Origin: Phoronis australis
Lineage: Eukaryota; Phoronida; Phoronidae
Length of the DNA stretch: 64,000 nucleotides
Assembly (NCBI GenBank): GCA_002633005.1
Contig: NMRA01000107.1
Coordinates: 897,426 to 961,425 of the forward strand
Direction: 5' to 3'
Positions within the stretch are counted from its first letter, which is position 1, and the number at the start of each line of letters is the position of its first letter. Under the pieces are notes generated by a model. It had not been told where the DNA came from. It was given only the letters and a program-made list of their open reading frames with translations, and did not search any database. This document shows, in pieces, positions 22,919 through 34,200 of this stretch. The position numbers and the translations under genes were made by a program.

Positions 22919-25169
22919 AGCTCACTAGCGTAAGGCAAAGTTCCAATTGACACAGTAAGAAATTTTTTCCAGTAAGGAATTAGTTTTCTAGTGAGAGACA
23001 AACTCTTTCAATAAAATACTTTAACTCAACGGATACAAACTTAAATGCTGAACTAGATACACAACGTTGGACTTAACGATAAATTCCATGTGATCACAAT
23101 CCAATCCCTTAATTGAAGACGTTTGTTGCACTAATTGGGCCATCAGTTGCACTTTTCCTTAAATTTTAATTCTTCACACAACTTGCAATAATTTGTGCCA
23201 CTAATAAGATATGTGCAGCCTTCTTCTATTGATTTATCGTAAGTGTATACTTACGGTCTGTGATTCAGAGGAAGAGGTCATTTTGTCGGGGCATGTGGAT
23301 TGTTTTCTGTTGTCCCTAAGATTAAGAAGCAAGACCTTTTCAAATCCGTAAAAAGCAGAATATGTTATAGAAGTTGTGCACATGGCTCACTATCAAGCGA
23401 AGAGTACGTTATTGCCAAGGTAATGACCTAGATGAAATTTCTATCACCCCTACATAATCATACAAACCTGGGCCATATGGTCGGGAGCACTCACGATTGT
23501 AACTGGAATGAAAATAATAACGCTGAATACGTGAATTTGCCATCATAACTTTCATAATAATAAAAATAATTCAAAGGGCCATGCCGAAGCCCATACTTCA
23601 AAAATTATGAAATTAACAGATTAGGAAAGTTTTACAACGTCGACAATTTTCGTGAGAAAATCGAATAGTATTACAGTCAGAAAAATTGTGTTATTAAATA
23701 ACTACCAACGCTGGTTAACTATAAACACAACGAATACCATTTTTTCGATCATGATTAAGAAACGAATCATTAAATGTGAAGCAAGTTTCAGGGATCAATT
23801 GTATCAGGTTCACTAGGTAACGTAAGTATTTTTCATGGGGGTAATCTTAACAGCTTAGTGAAGTCAATTTTTGCATAGAATTCTAGCCCTAGAATGATAA
23901 CTCCGATCGCGGGACCGCTGAAGTTGCGCCACGCATGCGTGAGAGTTATTTACATTCCTTTGTTCTCGCGTGTGTATTTGCTATGAAATTTACTGTCATT
24001 AAAATTTTTGAAACTCAGAAGATCAATTATTAATAAATTATAGTAAATACATAGACGCTGAGGTTGACCGGTAGTAATTTCTATTTCTCAGTTAAGCTAT
24101 TAAATAAGGACATAATTTCAATGATTTAAAAATGTCTAACCTTTAAACACAAGCCTTGAAGTTCTCTTTGTTACAAAAGGCGGAGTAAATGCCGTATATT
24201 AGATTGTTTTTCAGTGCAAATTGTCCCTATTTTGGGTTTAGTAAAGTTGAGGTCCGCTGTCGATTATTTTATCCCCGTTTGCAGGCTGGTAACAGACGCT
24301 GCTCCAGTGGCACACCCGGCGTATACTTGCCTGGGTTCCTGAATGAATTGTACTTCCGGTTTCGCGGTTAGTTCAATACGGTGGTGTGATCTTCGGCTCA
24401 GTGAGTGACGCGTTTCTTTAAACTTTCTTCGACTACGGAATGTGTATTGTTTATGGGATAAGTATTGCATGGCTCCTTAGAATGTCTTCTAACCATTGAA
24501 TAAAACGTGTGCTTCTAGGCCTTTAACTCAACGACTCGAAAGTTTTGCGAAGCGGGTACTCAAGCCAAAATGTTATTCAGCGCGCAATGAATAGCTACTG
24601 TAAATGAGTTATTTAATTAACGGTTGCATTAGAAATGCCAGGCTGATGATGTGGTATAAACACCTTCATACGTTTGAACTGATTGGACATTTGGTGCCGC
24701 TTGATGATACAGGTTTTCAGTAAAAATTCAAATTGCAGTGACATTTATGAAAATGCAATAATCTACTCCTAGTATTTGTTAAAAATTTGCAGGTTTTCTG
24801 AAAGATAAACATGGACAAACATCCACTATGTAGCTTTGAAAGAAGCCGTGTGGACACCTCATCACATTGGTTGCAGTGCAGCACATTTCACAAAAGTTTA
24901 GAAATAAACATTTTTCTTCGAAAAGCACAAGTTAGTGATCCTGATACATGTAGTTTGTGTTACTAAAGAATGTGGAACCTGGGCAATAACATATTCATCA
25001 AAAGAAACAATACTATTTTGCGCATTTGTTGCCCAGTTCTCACGGTCGAAATTCTAGAACGAAAAAACTGAACGACTGGATTGAAAAGCGGCACTTCATG
25101 ATGAAAAGCGGGACATCTGGGTCTAAGCAAAAACGTAAGGGTGAAATGTTCGCTGTAACACACAAAGAC
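22919..25169. other. Intron sequence, possible CpG-containing promoter-like patch near 24.3 kb
   Basis: Mostly AT-rich with no gene supported. At 23,905-23,960 and 24,280-24,420 CpG density rises and an ETS-type core, acttccgg, occurs at about 24,352. This could be a regulatory region inside the intron, but nothing else confirms it. Confidence 0.25.
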
Positions 25170-25443
25170 TAAAAGTTGTCTGGGGATTAGGGAATCAGAG
25201 CGGTCACCATTGTAAGCGAGAAATTCTCCACATGAACGTTTTGATATCTGCTAGCAAAATTTGAAAAACTGTCACCAACTAAAGCTTCAACAATATGTTA
25301 AAGTAATGGATCCTCAAACCACATGCCATTCTCCTCTGAATTTCTGCCATTCTTCGTCATTGCGGTCGTGCGGTTCACTGCAACCGCTTATTACGACCGT
25401 CTGTCTCGATAACGTGACAAAGGCTACGTAAAATGAAACCTAC

Positions 25444-25601
25444 CTGTGGGGATCACCAAAAGAGGGGTAGTAATTACACACGAAGAAGAACTGGTTGTCA
25501 ATTACTCTGCTGAATGTTTTACTGACGCTATCGTAGCCTCCATAAGCTTTTTCGCAAATCTTATAACCACATCCAACTTTGTGCGTCTTCTGCCATGCCA
25601 T
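25444..25601 (-). CDS. CAP-EGF-ShKT gene, exon 4 copy B: C-terminal CAP segment
   Basis: Minus-strand 158-nt exon, phase 0 in and phase 2 out, acceptor ccccatag and donor GTAGGT. Encodes MAWQKTHKVGCGYKICEKAY, then FFFVCNYYPSFGDPH. These are the CAP2-type W-x3-T-x2-VGCG and C-N-Y-x-P signatures of the CAP/SCP family. Compared with copy A at 30,129-30,286 there are three substitutions in 158 bases, all synonymous, so the encoded peptide is identical. Only one copy can be used per message, since 158 is not a multiple of three. Confidence 0.88.
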
Positions 25602-26026
25602 CTATGGGGATAAAAACGATGTTTTCAGTCGAGAATGAGCTCATTGTCAATGCCGTATAAAGGTCTGGGTGCAATGCTCCTACGCAACAGAGCGGGATAG
25701 CGATTACGACACTGCTACGTACAATATTGTCGGGAATATAACAGAAAAACGTTTAAACCGCTGTACAACCATGCAATTTAGTTGTTAATTTTGGAATGAG
25801 TACGAGCCGAGTGGAATTCAAAATTATGGCCACGTTTCAACATGGCCGCCATCAGCATCATGACCTCTCATTTTGGGATGTCCTTTCACTTGGTATAAAA
25901 TCAATTATGTACGTGTTTATTCCGTCCCCTACAGCCCTGTTAACTGGGAGTCCGTTTCTAACAATAGAAAGCCTACTAGTATGCCAAATTCTTAATTTAA
26001 AAATCATTATTCTTGATTTTTTTCAG

Positions 26027-26178
26027 AGAATCAACTCACGGAAGAGATTAATAAAGAATACATTGCCCTTCGTCCTGCATACTTATTCAGATTGCGTTCT
26101 GCTTGCACTAAACTGTTTTATCGAATACTTCAAACACCTGGACCTGCTGTATAGGTCGAACTGTTGAAAACTCCTCGC
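26027..26178 (+). pseudogene. Broken copy of the plus-strand candidate exon at 30,700
   Basis: Follows the same ttttttcag acceptor-like site as 30,700-30,884 and encodes the same NQLTEEINKEYIALRPAYLF start. It has TAG at 26,152-26,154 where the other copy has GAA, and an indel soon after. Confidence 0.3.
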
Positions 26179-26663
26179 AACGGGGAACACTTTTGAAGAG
26201 ATAGTGCGTTAACTATCTCCTGATTGCTTCTATACCCAATAGCGTCAGCGTACCAGTGTCTAAGTCCATATGCATCCTGTCTGATATGCTTGATGAGTTG
26301 AACAAAGTTAACAAAATTTCACGGTAGGTATACATTCGACTGCCTGGCAAAAAATTTCCATCTATACAACACAAACAACTTATTAGCAATACTACATTGG
26401 TCATACACAGGCTTCTACAATGGCTTTATGTTATGGGTTTCGACTTAACATCTCTAAAGAAGCAGCTTCCATAACACTTCGGCAGTTTCCGGCTACACGT
26501 CGTATGTCTGCCAGGCTGGACTCCCTTTTCTGCGAATGATGTCACTACATCGCATCTTCTAAACAAGTGCGACAACAAAATCTCACGGAGGCTAATAGTA
26601 TATTAATCATGTGTCAATATTTTATTTACCTGTGTGCTTCAGGTACAAAAGTACACCCACCTN

Positions 26664-27603
26664 CCCAAAACGTATTGATGATTTTTATTTAAAGTTTAAT
26701 AATTTGGAAATTGAAAGAGTTCGTTCTTTCAATTTACTTGGTGTTACCATCAACGAAAACTTGTTATGGAGTCCACACATAAACAATTTGTTGAGAAAGA
26801 TAAGCAGATTCTGTAGTGTTCTTAGTAACATAAAACATTTCTTGCCATTTGAAACTTTGAAAACTATATATAATGGCCTTGTCCTTCCTCATTTTAATTA
26901 TGGCATTCTGCTATGGGGGTGTGAACATCATAGAATATTTAAATTACAGAAAAAGGTTATTCGCAATATTAACTCTAGTCATTTTAATGCCCATACAGAT
27001 CCTTTATTTAAGACTACACAGTTACTCAAAATAAAGGACTTGTATATGTATGTTGTTGCAATCATTAAATTTTTCTACAAATATGTTCATAATTACTTAC
27101 CTTCATTTTTTAACACGTTCAATTTAATAACTCGTGGGTCTGTTCATGAACATTACACTAGGCAACATCTTTTACATACTCCCCGTTGTACTAAATCATT
27201 TGTTGAAGATTCAGTTCGAAATGCCCTACCTCATATCATCAATAACCTTTCTGAAAGTGTCTCCCAAAAACTTTTTACCCATTCGTTATCCTCTGTTATA
27301 AGTTATTTTAAGAATGTTTGTTTTGAAAATTATGAACTTGAGTGCACTATTCCCAACTGCTTTGTATGTAACTATTTTCGATAATCTCTCCCAGTCTTTA
27401 CACAAGTAGTTTTAAAGTACATCATCACCTAATTTTCATAGTTCTGCTTATCTGTAACGCTGTATTTTTTCTTTCTTATTCTCTGGTGGCTCCGTGGTCA
27501 GCGGACCTCTCGGGTCCTTCACGGAGCCTCCATAAGCGTAAATCTGTATCAACTGTATTTTTTGGTTTTAGACTAAAGTGTATTACTACTACTACTACTA
27601 CTA
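26664..27603 (+). mobile_element. LINE (non-LTR retrotransposon) 3' fragment
   Basis: Immediately after the n at 26,663 an open frame of about 240 codons encodes the C-terminal part of a non-LTR reverse transcriptase protein: FNLLGVTINENLLWSPHINN, then LPHFNYGILLWG and KLQKKVIRNI, which correspond to the conserved LGV-x-I-x-L-W-H and LxYxxxxWG blocks following the RT palm. The frame ends with TAA at 27,382-27,384. About 200 bp of 3' UTR ends in a (TAC)n run at 27,583-27,603, as in LINEs with microsatellite tails. The 5' part is missing at the contig break. The intact frame suggests a fairly recent insertion. CR1/Jockey-type group is likely but not established. Confidence 0.8.
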
Positions 27604-28779
27604 AAGACGTACCGAAAGCGGGAGATGTACAACCAAAAATGTCTCGCAGTTTTTTGTTGTTGCTGTTTTTAAAAATTGAATGGGAAATTGCTAGTGCCGC
27701 AAAGTACATGAAACGTCCCGTTCTTTTCTTTCCAGTCGAGCGGGAAAACATGTCCATATCTCGTGAAAAAAAAACAATGTTATAATATGTCAATTCGTCT
27801 GTGTGTCAAAAAGCAGGACATTTGTGTGGCGGGATGGCAAAAAATCAAAAAATGCGACAGTCCGCTAAGAGCGGGGCAATGTGCAAATACAAGTATACCG
27901 TGCACTTACAGCAACACGAAGTACTGGATTGGGTTCTTAGAAAGTAAACTTTTCATCTTTCAAAATTTTATTTCAAGATTACAGGTACATACATATAGGT
28001 ACATAACAATAGGCCTAATTTGCAGAATTTACAAAAAACGGCGTCTGAGCAACAGGTAAACATTACACAAAGAAATTATGATAGAAACAATTGAAAACAA
28101 TAACACACAAATACACAAACACACACACGCACACTTACCTAAGCAATTACGAATAATTTTTTGAAAGTTACGTAAACACTAAAAATTTCATTTAGACCAA
28201 ATTAAATTCTTTCCGTGAAATACTATAGCATGGTTTTGTCACTAAAAAATGTCTTGTTGAAACACTATAGGCATGTAGTATGACAGATATAGTATGACAG
28301 GTTGTCAAAAGTGGCTTTACGACTGGAGTTGGAAAAATATCAGATGCTACTCCCGAATCCAACCAGGACCACAGGTCGATGCTTATAAAAATGACCAAAT
28401 GTCACGGTAACTGTCGGCTTTGTTGACTAACTTTGCCAAGTTATCGCTGCTTGTATAGAACCGTACCTCAGAAGAATTTCGCTTCATCAACATTAAAAAC
28501 AAAATTAAAATGAAGTAATGAAATTAGGGTTGATTTGATAACTACAACTCTCGATCAAATCAGTCGAGCAGGCATCCAGAAATTGTCATTGCAAACTCTC
28601 GTGGCTACTGTGGGGGGGGGGGNTAGGTCACATGCGAGAGTTGGCAGTCCATGGGTAGAGTTCTACAATTTTTGCAAAGACTATTTTTGGTGAGAACTGA
28701 TACAAATAATGTTGCCCAATTTTTCAACGGGTTTCAAATATCTACATGTACCATACCGTGAATAATACGCTTACAAGGA
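27604..28779. other. Intron sequence, microsatellite and poly-G run at a contig break
   Basis: No gene seen. A (CA)-rich stretch lies at 28,108-28,135, and a poly-G run precedes the single n at 28,623. Confidence 0.5.
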
Positions 28780-29925
28780 AGTCACGCATTTCTAAAGATA
28801 TGCGGGAATTTTCACTGCTCGTCCTTCTGAGTGGTTTGTACCAGGGTCAAAGAGAGCGCGGCTTCAGAATCTGGTACAGTTGTGATGACCGCATTGCCCG
28901 ATGCGAGCAAGACCCAATATAATGTAATTTTCCGACCATAAACTGTATTAAACATCTCTGCCTATGCATAATGGCGAATTTTCAAAATGCATTAACCACT
29001 AATTTTCGTTATAAACGAACACCACGGCGGTATTCAGCTGAAAAAAAAACAACCAAGTACGGTTTTCGATTTTTAAAAATCGATGAACTACATGTAATAA
29101 TCTAAAAACTACAACCATTGGGTACGATTGGAGATAAACTACAGCGGGTATTGATATACTCGGTGGATATACAAACGCTGATCAGAGTTAACAATATCTC
29201 ACGGATTCATTTTTTAATATTCTTTCAATCTCGTTTAACCAGATTTTTGACCAGGAAACAGTTGTTGTGCCCACTTTTCATTTTTTTTATTACTGACAAA
29301 GAGCTAAAATAGTTATATAGTTAGTGCCACATAAATTGTCCAGAGATTCCAAATCTTCAGTTTGGTTATCACCATATTTGCACTTTTGTATATATTTTAT
29401 GATTTGAGTTCTGATTCAGATTAGTTTTTAATGACACGTGAAATGTTTAGTGTACCTGTATTGTGGTAAGTTTAGGGATGGGCTCACAATGAACTTAACT
29501 AATTAAGTTAGCTGGCGATCAAAATCTACCACTGTTTTGGTACTTCCAAGTTCAAAACTTAGACAAAAAAGTTATCAACCCGTTTCCGGTAAGGAAAAAA
29601 AACAACTAGGCATTAAAAACTAAATAAAGAAAACCAATGTGAAACTAATCGTTCTTTTTAGTCATTTCGTAATATTTATAATGTACCAAATTAAAATTAC
29701 TCTCCAGAGTTGCAGGCTATAACTCTGCAAATGTCAGAGAAAACCAAAATGGGGGTACTAACAACAACCATTGTTGAGACAGTGCTAGCAATTACCTTTC
29801 CGCTTCATTAGCTCAGATCTACATCAACACAAAGGGCGTGCTGAATAGGCATCCTAAAAGTCGTCTGGGGATTAGGGAATCAGAGCGGTCACCATTGTAA
29901 GCGAGAAATTCTCCGCATGAACGTT
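28780..29925. repeat. Dispersed repeat R, copy 2
   Basis: Aligns with 41,860-43,215: both begin taaagatatgcg followed by a cactgctcgtcc/caccgctcgtcc stretch and end with the gaatcagagcggt..agaaattctc segment. Its second half also matches 18,656-19,345. Non-coding as far as visible. The window thus holds three sizable copies plus a 3' end at 25,170. Confidence 0.75.
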
Positions 29926-30128
29926 TTGATATCTGCTAGCAAAATTTGAAAAACTGTCACCAACTCAAGTTTCAACAATATGTTAAAGTAATGTATCCTC
30001 AAACCACGTGCCATTTTCCTCTGCATTTCTGCCATTCTTCGTCACTGCGGTCGTGTGGTTCACTGCAACCGCTCATTACGACCATCCGTCTCGATAACGT
30101 GACAAAGGCTACATAAAATGAAACCTAC

Positions 30129-30286
30129 CTGTGGGGATCACCAAAAGAGGGGTAGTAGTTACACACGAAGAAGAACTGGTTGTCAATTACTCTGCTGAAT
30201 GTTTTACTGACACTGTCGTAGCCTCCATAAGCTTTTTCGCAAATCTTATAACCACATCCAACTTTGTGCGTCTTCTGCCATGCCAT
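30129..30286 (-). CDS. CAP-EGF-ShKT gene, exon 4 copy A: C-terminal CAP segment
   Basis: Minus-strand exon of 158 nt, acceptor ccccatag, donor GTAGGT. It joins in phase 0 after CGHYLQ of exon 3, so the CAP1-type motif reads GHY-L-Q-MAW-Q-K-T across the splice. Residues 160-211 of the spliced protein include C170, C175 and C201, expected to pair within the CAP fold. In the family this half forms the back strands and the last conserved loop (C-N-Y-x-P); here an S-F pair separates P from G-D, unlike the usual G-N. Being nearer to exon 3, this copy would be the default partner, but either gives the same peptide. Confidence 0.88.
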
Positions 30287-30699
30287 CTATGGGGATAAAA
30301 ACGATGTTTTCAGCCGAGAATGAGCTCATTGTCAATGCCGTATAAAGGTTTGGGTGCAATGCTCTTAAGCAACAGAGCGGGTTAGCGATTACGACACTGC
30401 TACGTACAGTATTGTCGGGAATGTAACAGAAAAACGTTTAAACCGCAATTTAGTTGTTAATTTTGGAATGAGTACGAGCCGGGTGGGAATTCAAAATTAT
30501 GGCCACGTTTCAACATGGCCGCCATCAGCATCATAACCTCTTATTTTGGGATATCCTTTCACTTGGTATAAAATCAATTATGTACGTGTTTATTCCGTCT
30601 CCTACAGCACTGTCAACTGGGAGTCCGTTTCTAACAATAGAAAGCCTACTAGTAGGTCAATTTCTTAATTTAAAAATTATTATTCTTGATTTTTTTCAG

Positions 30700-30884
30700 A
30701 GAATCAACTCACGGAAGAGATTAATAAAGAATACATTGCCCTTCGTTCTGCATACTTATTCAGATTGCGTTCAGCTTGCACTAAACTGTTATATCAAATA
30801 CTTCAAACACCTGGACCTGCTGTAGAAGTCGAACTGTTGAAAACTCCGCGCAACGGGGAAATTTTTGAAGAGATAATGCGTTAA
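30700..30884 (+). other. Candidate plus-strand terminal exon of unknown gene
   Basis: A strong acceptor-like site (gatttttttcag) is followed by two bases and then 60 open codons, NQLTEEINKEYIALRSAYLF through GPAVEVELLKTP to a TAA at 30,882-30,884. Composition looks protein-like and the frame is one of two open here; the other, from 30,499, gives 108 codons and reads as an AT-rich shadow. The duplicate at 26,027 carries an in-frame stop. No family is recognised and no upstream exon identified. It may be part of a mobile element, since an ATGGCCGCC-type word lies just upstream. Confidence 0.3.
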
Positions 30885-31215
30885 CTATCTCCTGATTGCT
30901 TCTATACCCAACAGCGTCAGCGTACCTAAGTCCATATGCATCATGTCTGATATGCTTGATGAGTTGAACAAGGTTAACAAAATTTCACGGTAGGTATACA
31001 TTCGACTGCCTGGCAAAAATTTCCATCTATGCAACACAATACTACATTGGTCATACACCAGACAGGCTTCTATAATGGTTTTATGTTATGGGTTTCGACT
31101 TAACATCTCTAAAGAAGCAGCTTCCATAACACTTCGGCAGTTTCCGGCTACACGTCGTATGTCTGCCAGGCTGGACTCCCTTTACTGCGAATGATGTCAC
31201 TACATTGCATCTTCT

Positions 31216-34200
31216 ATTGCCATGAAAATGAACAGTCTCTTTTTGATACCTATGAAGCCTTGTAAAACAGCCTTTTGGAAAACCCTAAACAATTATTTAA
31301 ATTAATAGAAAAAGTTAAATCTTGTTTCTGAAGCTTGAATGTGTGTGGGTGTTGTGTAATCGCTGTTTCATTGATGTAATTGTTTACTTTTCGTAAATAA
31401 AATATGAACTAAAAAAAATCCCACACACTTTCTGAGGAAAAGTCGCGACAATTTCCAGTACTACACTTGTATTGTACATTTGAAGAGGGACTCATCGATA
31501 TAATCAAGTCACAGAGCTAGAGACCCAGTATTCAGAAAGTAACGGCAGTAATAACGAGAACATCTATGCACTAGTCACGACTGTTTTGTCCTCCTTTATA
31601 CTTTTAATTCACGGAGCAGACGTTAAATCCAAAGCGAGGCTCACTGCGATAAATATAGCGGAACTTTACATTGCGTAAGTTAACGACTGGTCTTCCGAGA
31701 CCAACCTGAATATTAAATCTTAAAAATGTGTCCGTAATTAACCAGAAAAATACAGAAGAGAACAAGTCAATGCACCAATGAGTTGTCTGGGGAATGGGTA
31801 AAATTTATTTTGGAAAAACTAGGCTCGAAATATGAAAAGTAAATATGACCAAATTGCGGCGATCGTGTTACGGAATAGGTATGTGCTGCGGGGTTACGTT
31901 TCTTCTTGTAAAGTTTTGATAAAATGTTTTCAACGCGAACCAGGTCATCTGCTCGTATTTTGACGAGTTGAAGATATATTTAACATTGGTGACTAATCGC
32001 ATTTTGCTGTCATGTGCAAGTCACGTCTGGTTTAATTTGTTGATCAAGAATATTAACATCAAGCATAGCCTAGGTCCTGGTAGTGAGGTAAAGACTATAG
32101 GGATTAACAGTTGATTTGTCATTAACTTGTTAGAATGATTGATATCATACAAATTATTTTTATTATGATAAAAACAAGCTGGTAATTGAAGCTAAAAATT
32201 ATTTTACCATCAATTCTGCTTTCCTGGTTTTAATAATTCTTATACCTATTTCCTATGCTAGGTTTCAAATATCTGTCTGGAACAAGTTGAATTTTATATT
32301 CAAAACACCTAGTTCGTTCGTCCAATGCACAACCTGAAAAATAACATTCAGAGGCCTCGTTCATCCGAGGTGAAAGCTGCCTGTGCATTCTGAGAGGGGG
32401 ATTTTTTGCCGAGTGAGGAGGAAATTCTACATCCCTCGCCATCTGTTGCAAGCTCTCATAGGCTCTGTTTCAAGTAGCATTTTGTGCTTTTTCAAATTGT
32501 CACCTATGCGGTTAGAATTGATTCGAACTTCAACGGGAAATTTTCAATCAATTTAGAGTACTTTTTAGGCCTCGTGAGGGGGAATTTCGAGTGTTTTTCA
32601 ACATTATTAGAGGGTGTAGGGCCGAATATTGGGGATTGAGGGTCCTGTCCTTTTTGGAAACAAATGCATCATGTTTCAACCCGCAGTCACTAAAACACAG
32701 CCTGGCTGGAGGAAGATTCTTCGGTCATTACTATGATGCTCGGCAATTGAGATGCAACAAAACATGATCAAACTTTCGAAAACATTTATATTTTCTTTTG
32801 TCACCGCGTATGGCAACGACCCAACGCTTCCGAAACTCAACGTCATTAGGGATTTTAAAAAGATAGTTGAATGTCCGTATTTTTATTGCCGTTCGAGCAA
32901 CGCGGAACACAACTATGACGATTCACCAATGGACGGAGCTATCTCAGTGAACCTCGTTGTGGAGCGCACTTCCTGTCTGCATGAAATAGGCGTATAATAT
33001 TAGTGGCATTGGTCACTGTGCACCCAAAAACCGTAAACCAACCTTTTAAAGAGTACCCGTCAAGCATTTTCTTAGTTTTTGAAGTTTCAGTTAGCTAATA
33101 TGAAATGTGTACCATGAAAAATCTAACTAAGTAAGCACCAAATAGTCTCGAATTTTTTAATTTTGAAGAAAATTAGTTATTTCCAAGTTTCTAGCCAAAT
33201 GATGTAGTAGGTGGAAGACGTTTGGTCACTTGACAATCAATTGCAATGGCGGAACACAGCACATCAGAAGACTAACACGATTTTGAACGAGAACTGGACA
33301 GTTATTATGCCGAGAGTACAGTGGATACGGGCATCACATTCAAGTACTCGAAGAATCCGATAATGAATTCGATTTTTTACTTAGCTAACATTCATCGGCT
33401 TCGAAGTCGTATGAGCTCGACCCATTTGCACTAGAAATCCTGCAGACATATGTGAGCAACAACCAACTGAAGCAAGGGGTGTTGGGTCACTCGTATTGAC
33501 ATGATGGAATGAGTACAGTATAAACACAATGCAAGCTTATATATGTTTCGTTGCACTCAATCTGGGCCGGGGTGGAGGGGCTGGCATCACTCGCCCACAA
33601 TGGAAGCACTTTGTTCGTTATTTATAAAATTTGCAAATACACTGACATTCCTCACTCTCGTGCGGCGCAAAAACCGGTAGCATTTCTGTGCATCTTTCAC
33701 GTAATTAGGAAATTTGAACACGGAGATGTTCACAGTCAAGTTGATCTTACTACATCCTCCACAAACTTACCTGTCTAAAAAGGCGGTTTTCGCGGACTTT
33801 CTTCACAACTACTCAGCATCGCACTGGTAAAAAATAACAACGGCGGAGACGGTCTTCCACCCGATAACACAAAGATTTATATATTTTTTTAAAATTTCGG
33901 ATTGTTTCTTTGCACTAGGTATACTAAAGGCTATTGATAAAATTCTTTTTGAGACACAGGGTCATGGTGGGAACTGTCTTTAAAAACAAGGTGTGATGTC
34001 CGTACATGTCACTCACGAACCACACGTCGTGTGAACACATATATCTGCAGAAGTAATACGGCGAAGATATCTGCACGGCGGAAATAAAGCCCATCGAAAT
34101 AACTTATGGTTCCCTCAAAAATTTGCCATTCGGTTGTAACTCCGCGATTTGCATCGTTACCTGGCGATGAACTCGTGAACTAAAGCATTCTATAGGCTTA

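Larger units (their letters stand above)
25170..26560. repeat. Duplicated segment with CAP exon 4, copy B (partner 29,853-31,215)
   Basis: About 1.4 kb, highly similar to 29,853-31,215 and in the same orientation. It begins inside the end of repeat R (taaaagttgtctggggatta) and ends near cttcta. It contains CAP exon 4 and the plus-strand open stretch at 26,027. The two copies are separated by 3.3 kb that includes a LINE fragment and two single n's. Confidence 0.85.
29853..31215. repeat. Duplicated segment with CAP exon 4, copy A (partner 25,170-26,560)
   Basis: Nearly identical partner of 25,170-26,560, carrying exon 4 copy A and the intact version of the plus-strand candidate exon. Beyond the end at about 31,215 the sequences are unrelated. 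Confidence 0.85.

Noticed and set aside
25796-26167. 123-codon plus-strand ORF, with a 108-codon version at 30,499
   Set aside because: The ATG region overlaps repeat-like ATGGCCGCC words and the composition is that of translated AT-rich intron. The alternative frame after the internal acceptor looks better.
28096-28135. Array of short repeats considered as CRISPR-like
   Set aside because: It is a simple CA-rich microsatellite in a eukaryotic intron, with no spacer structure.
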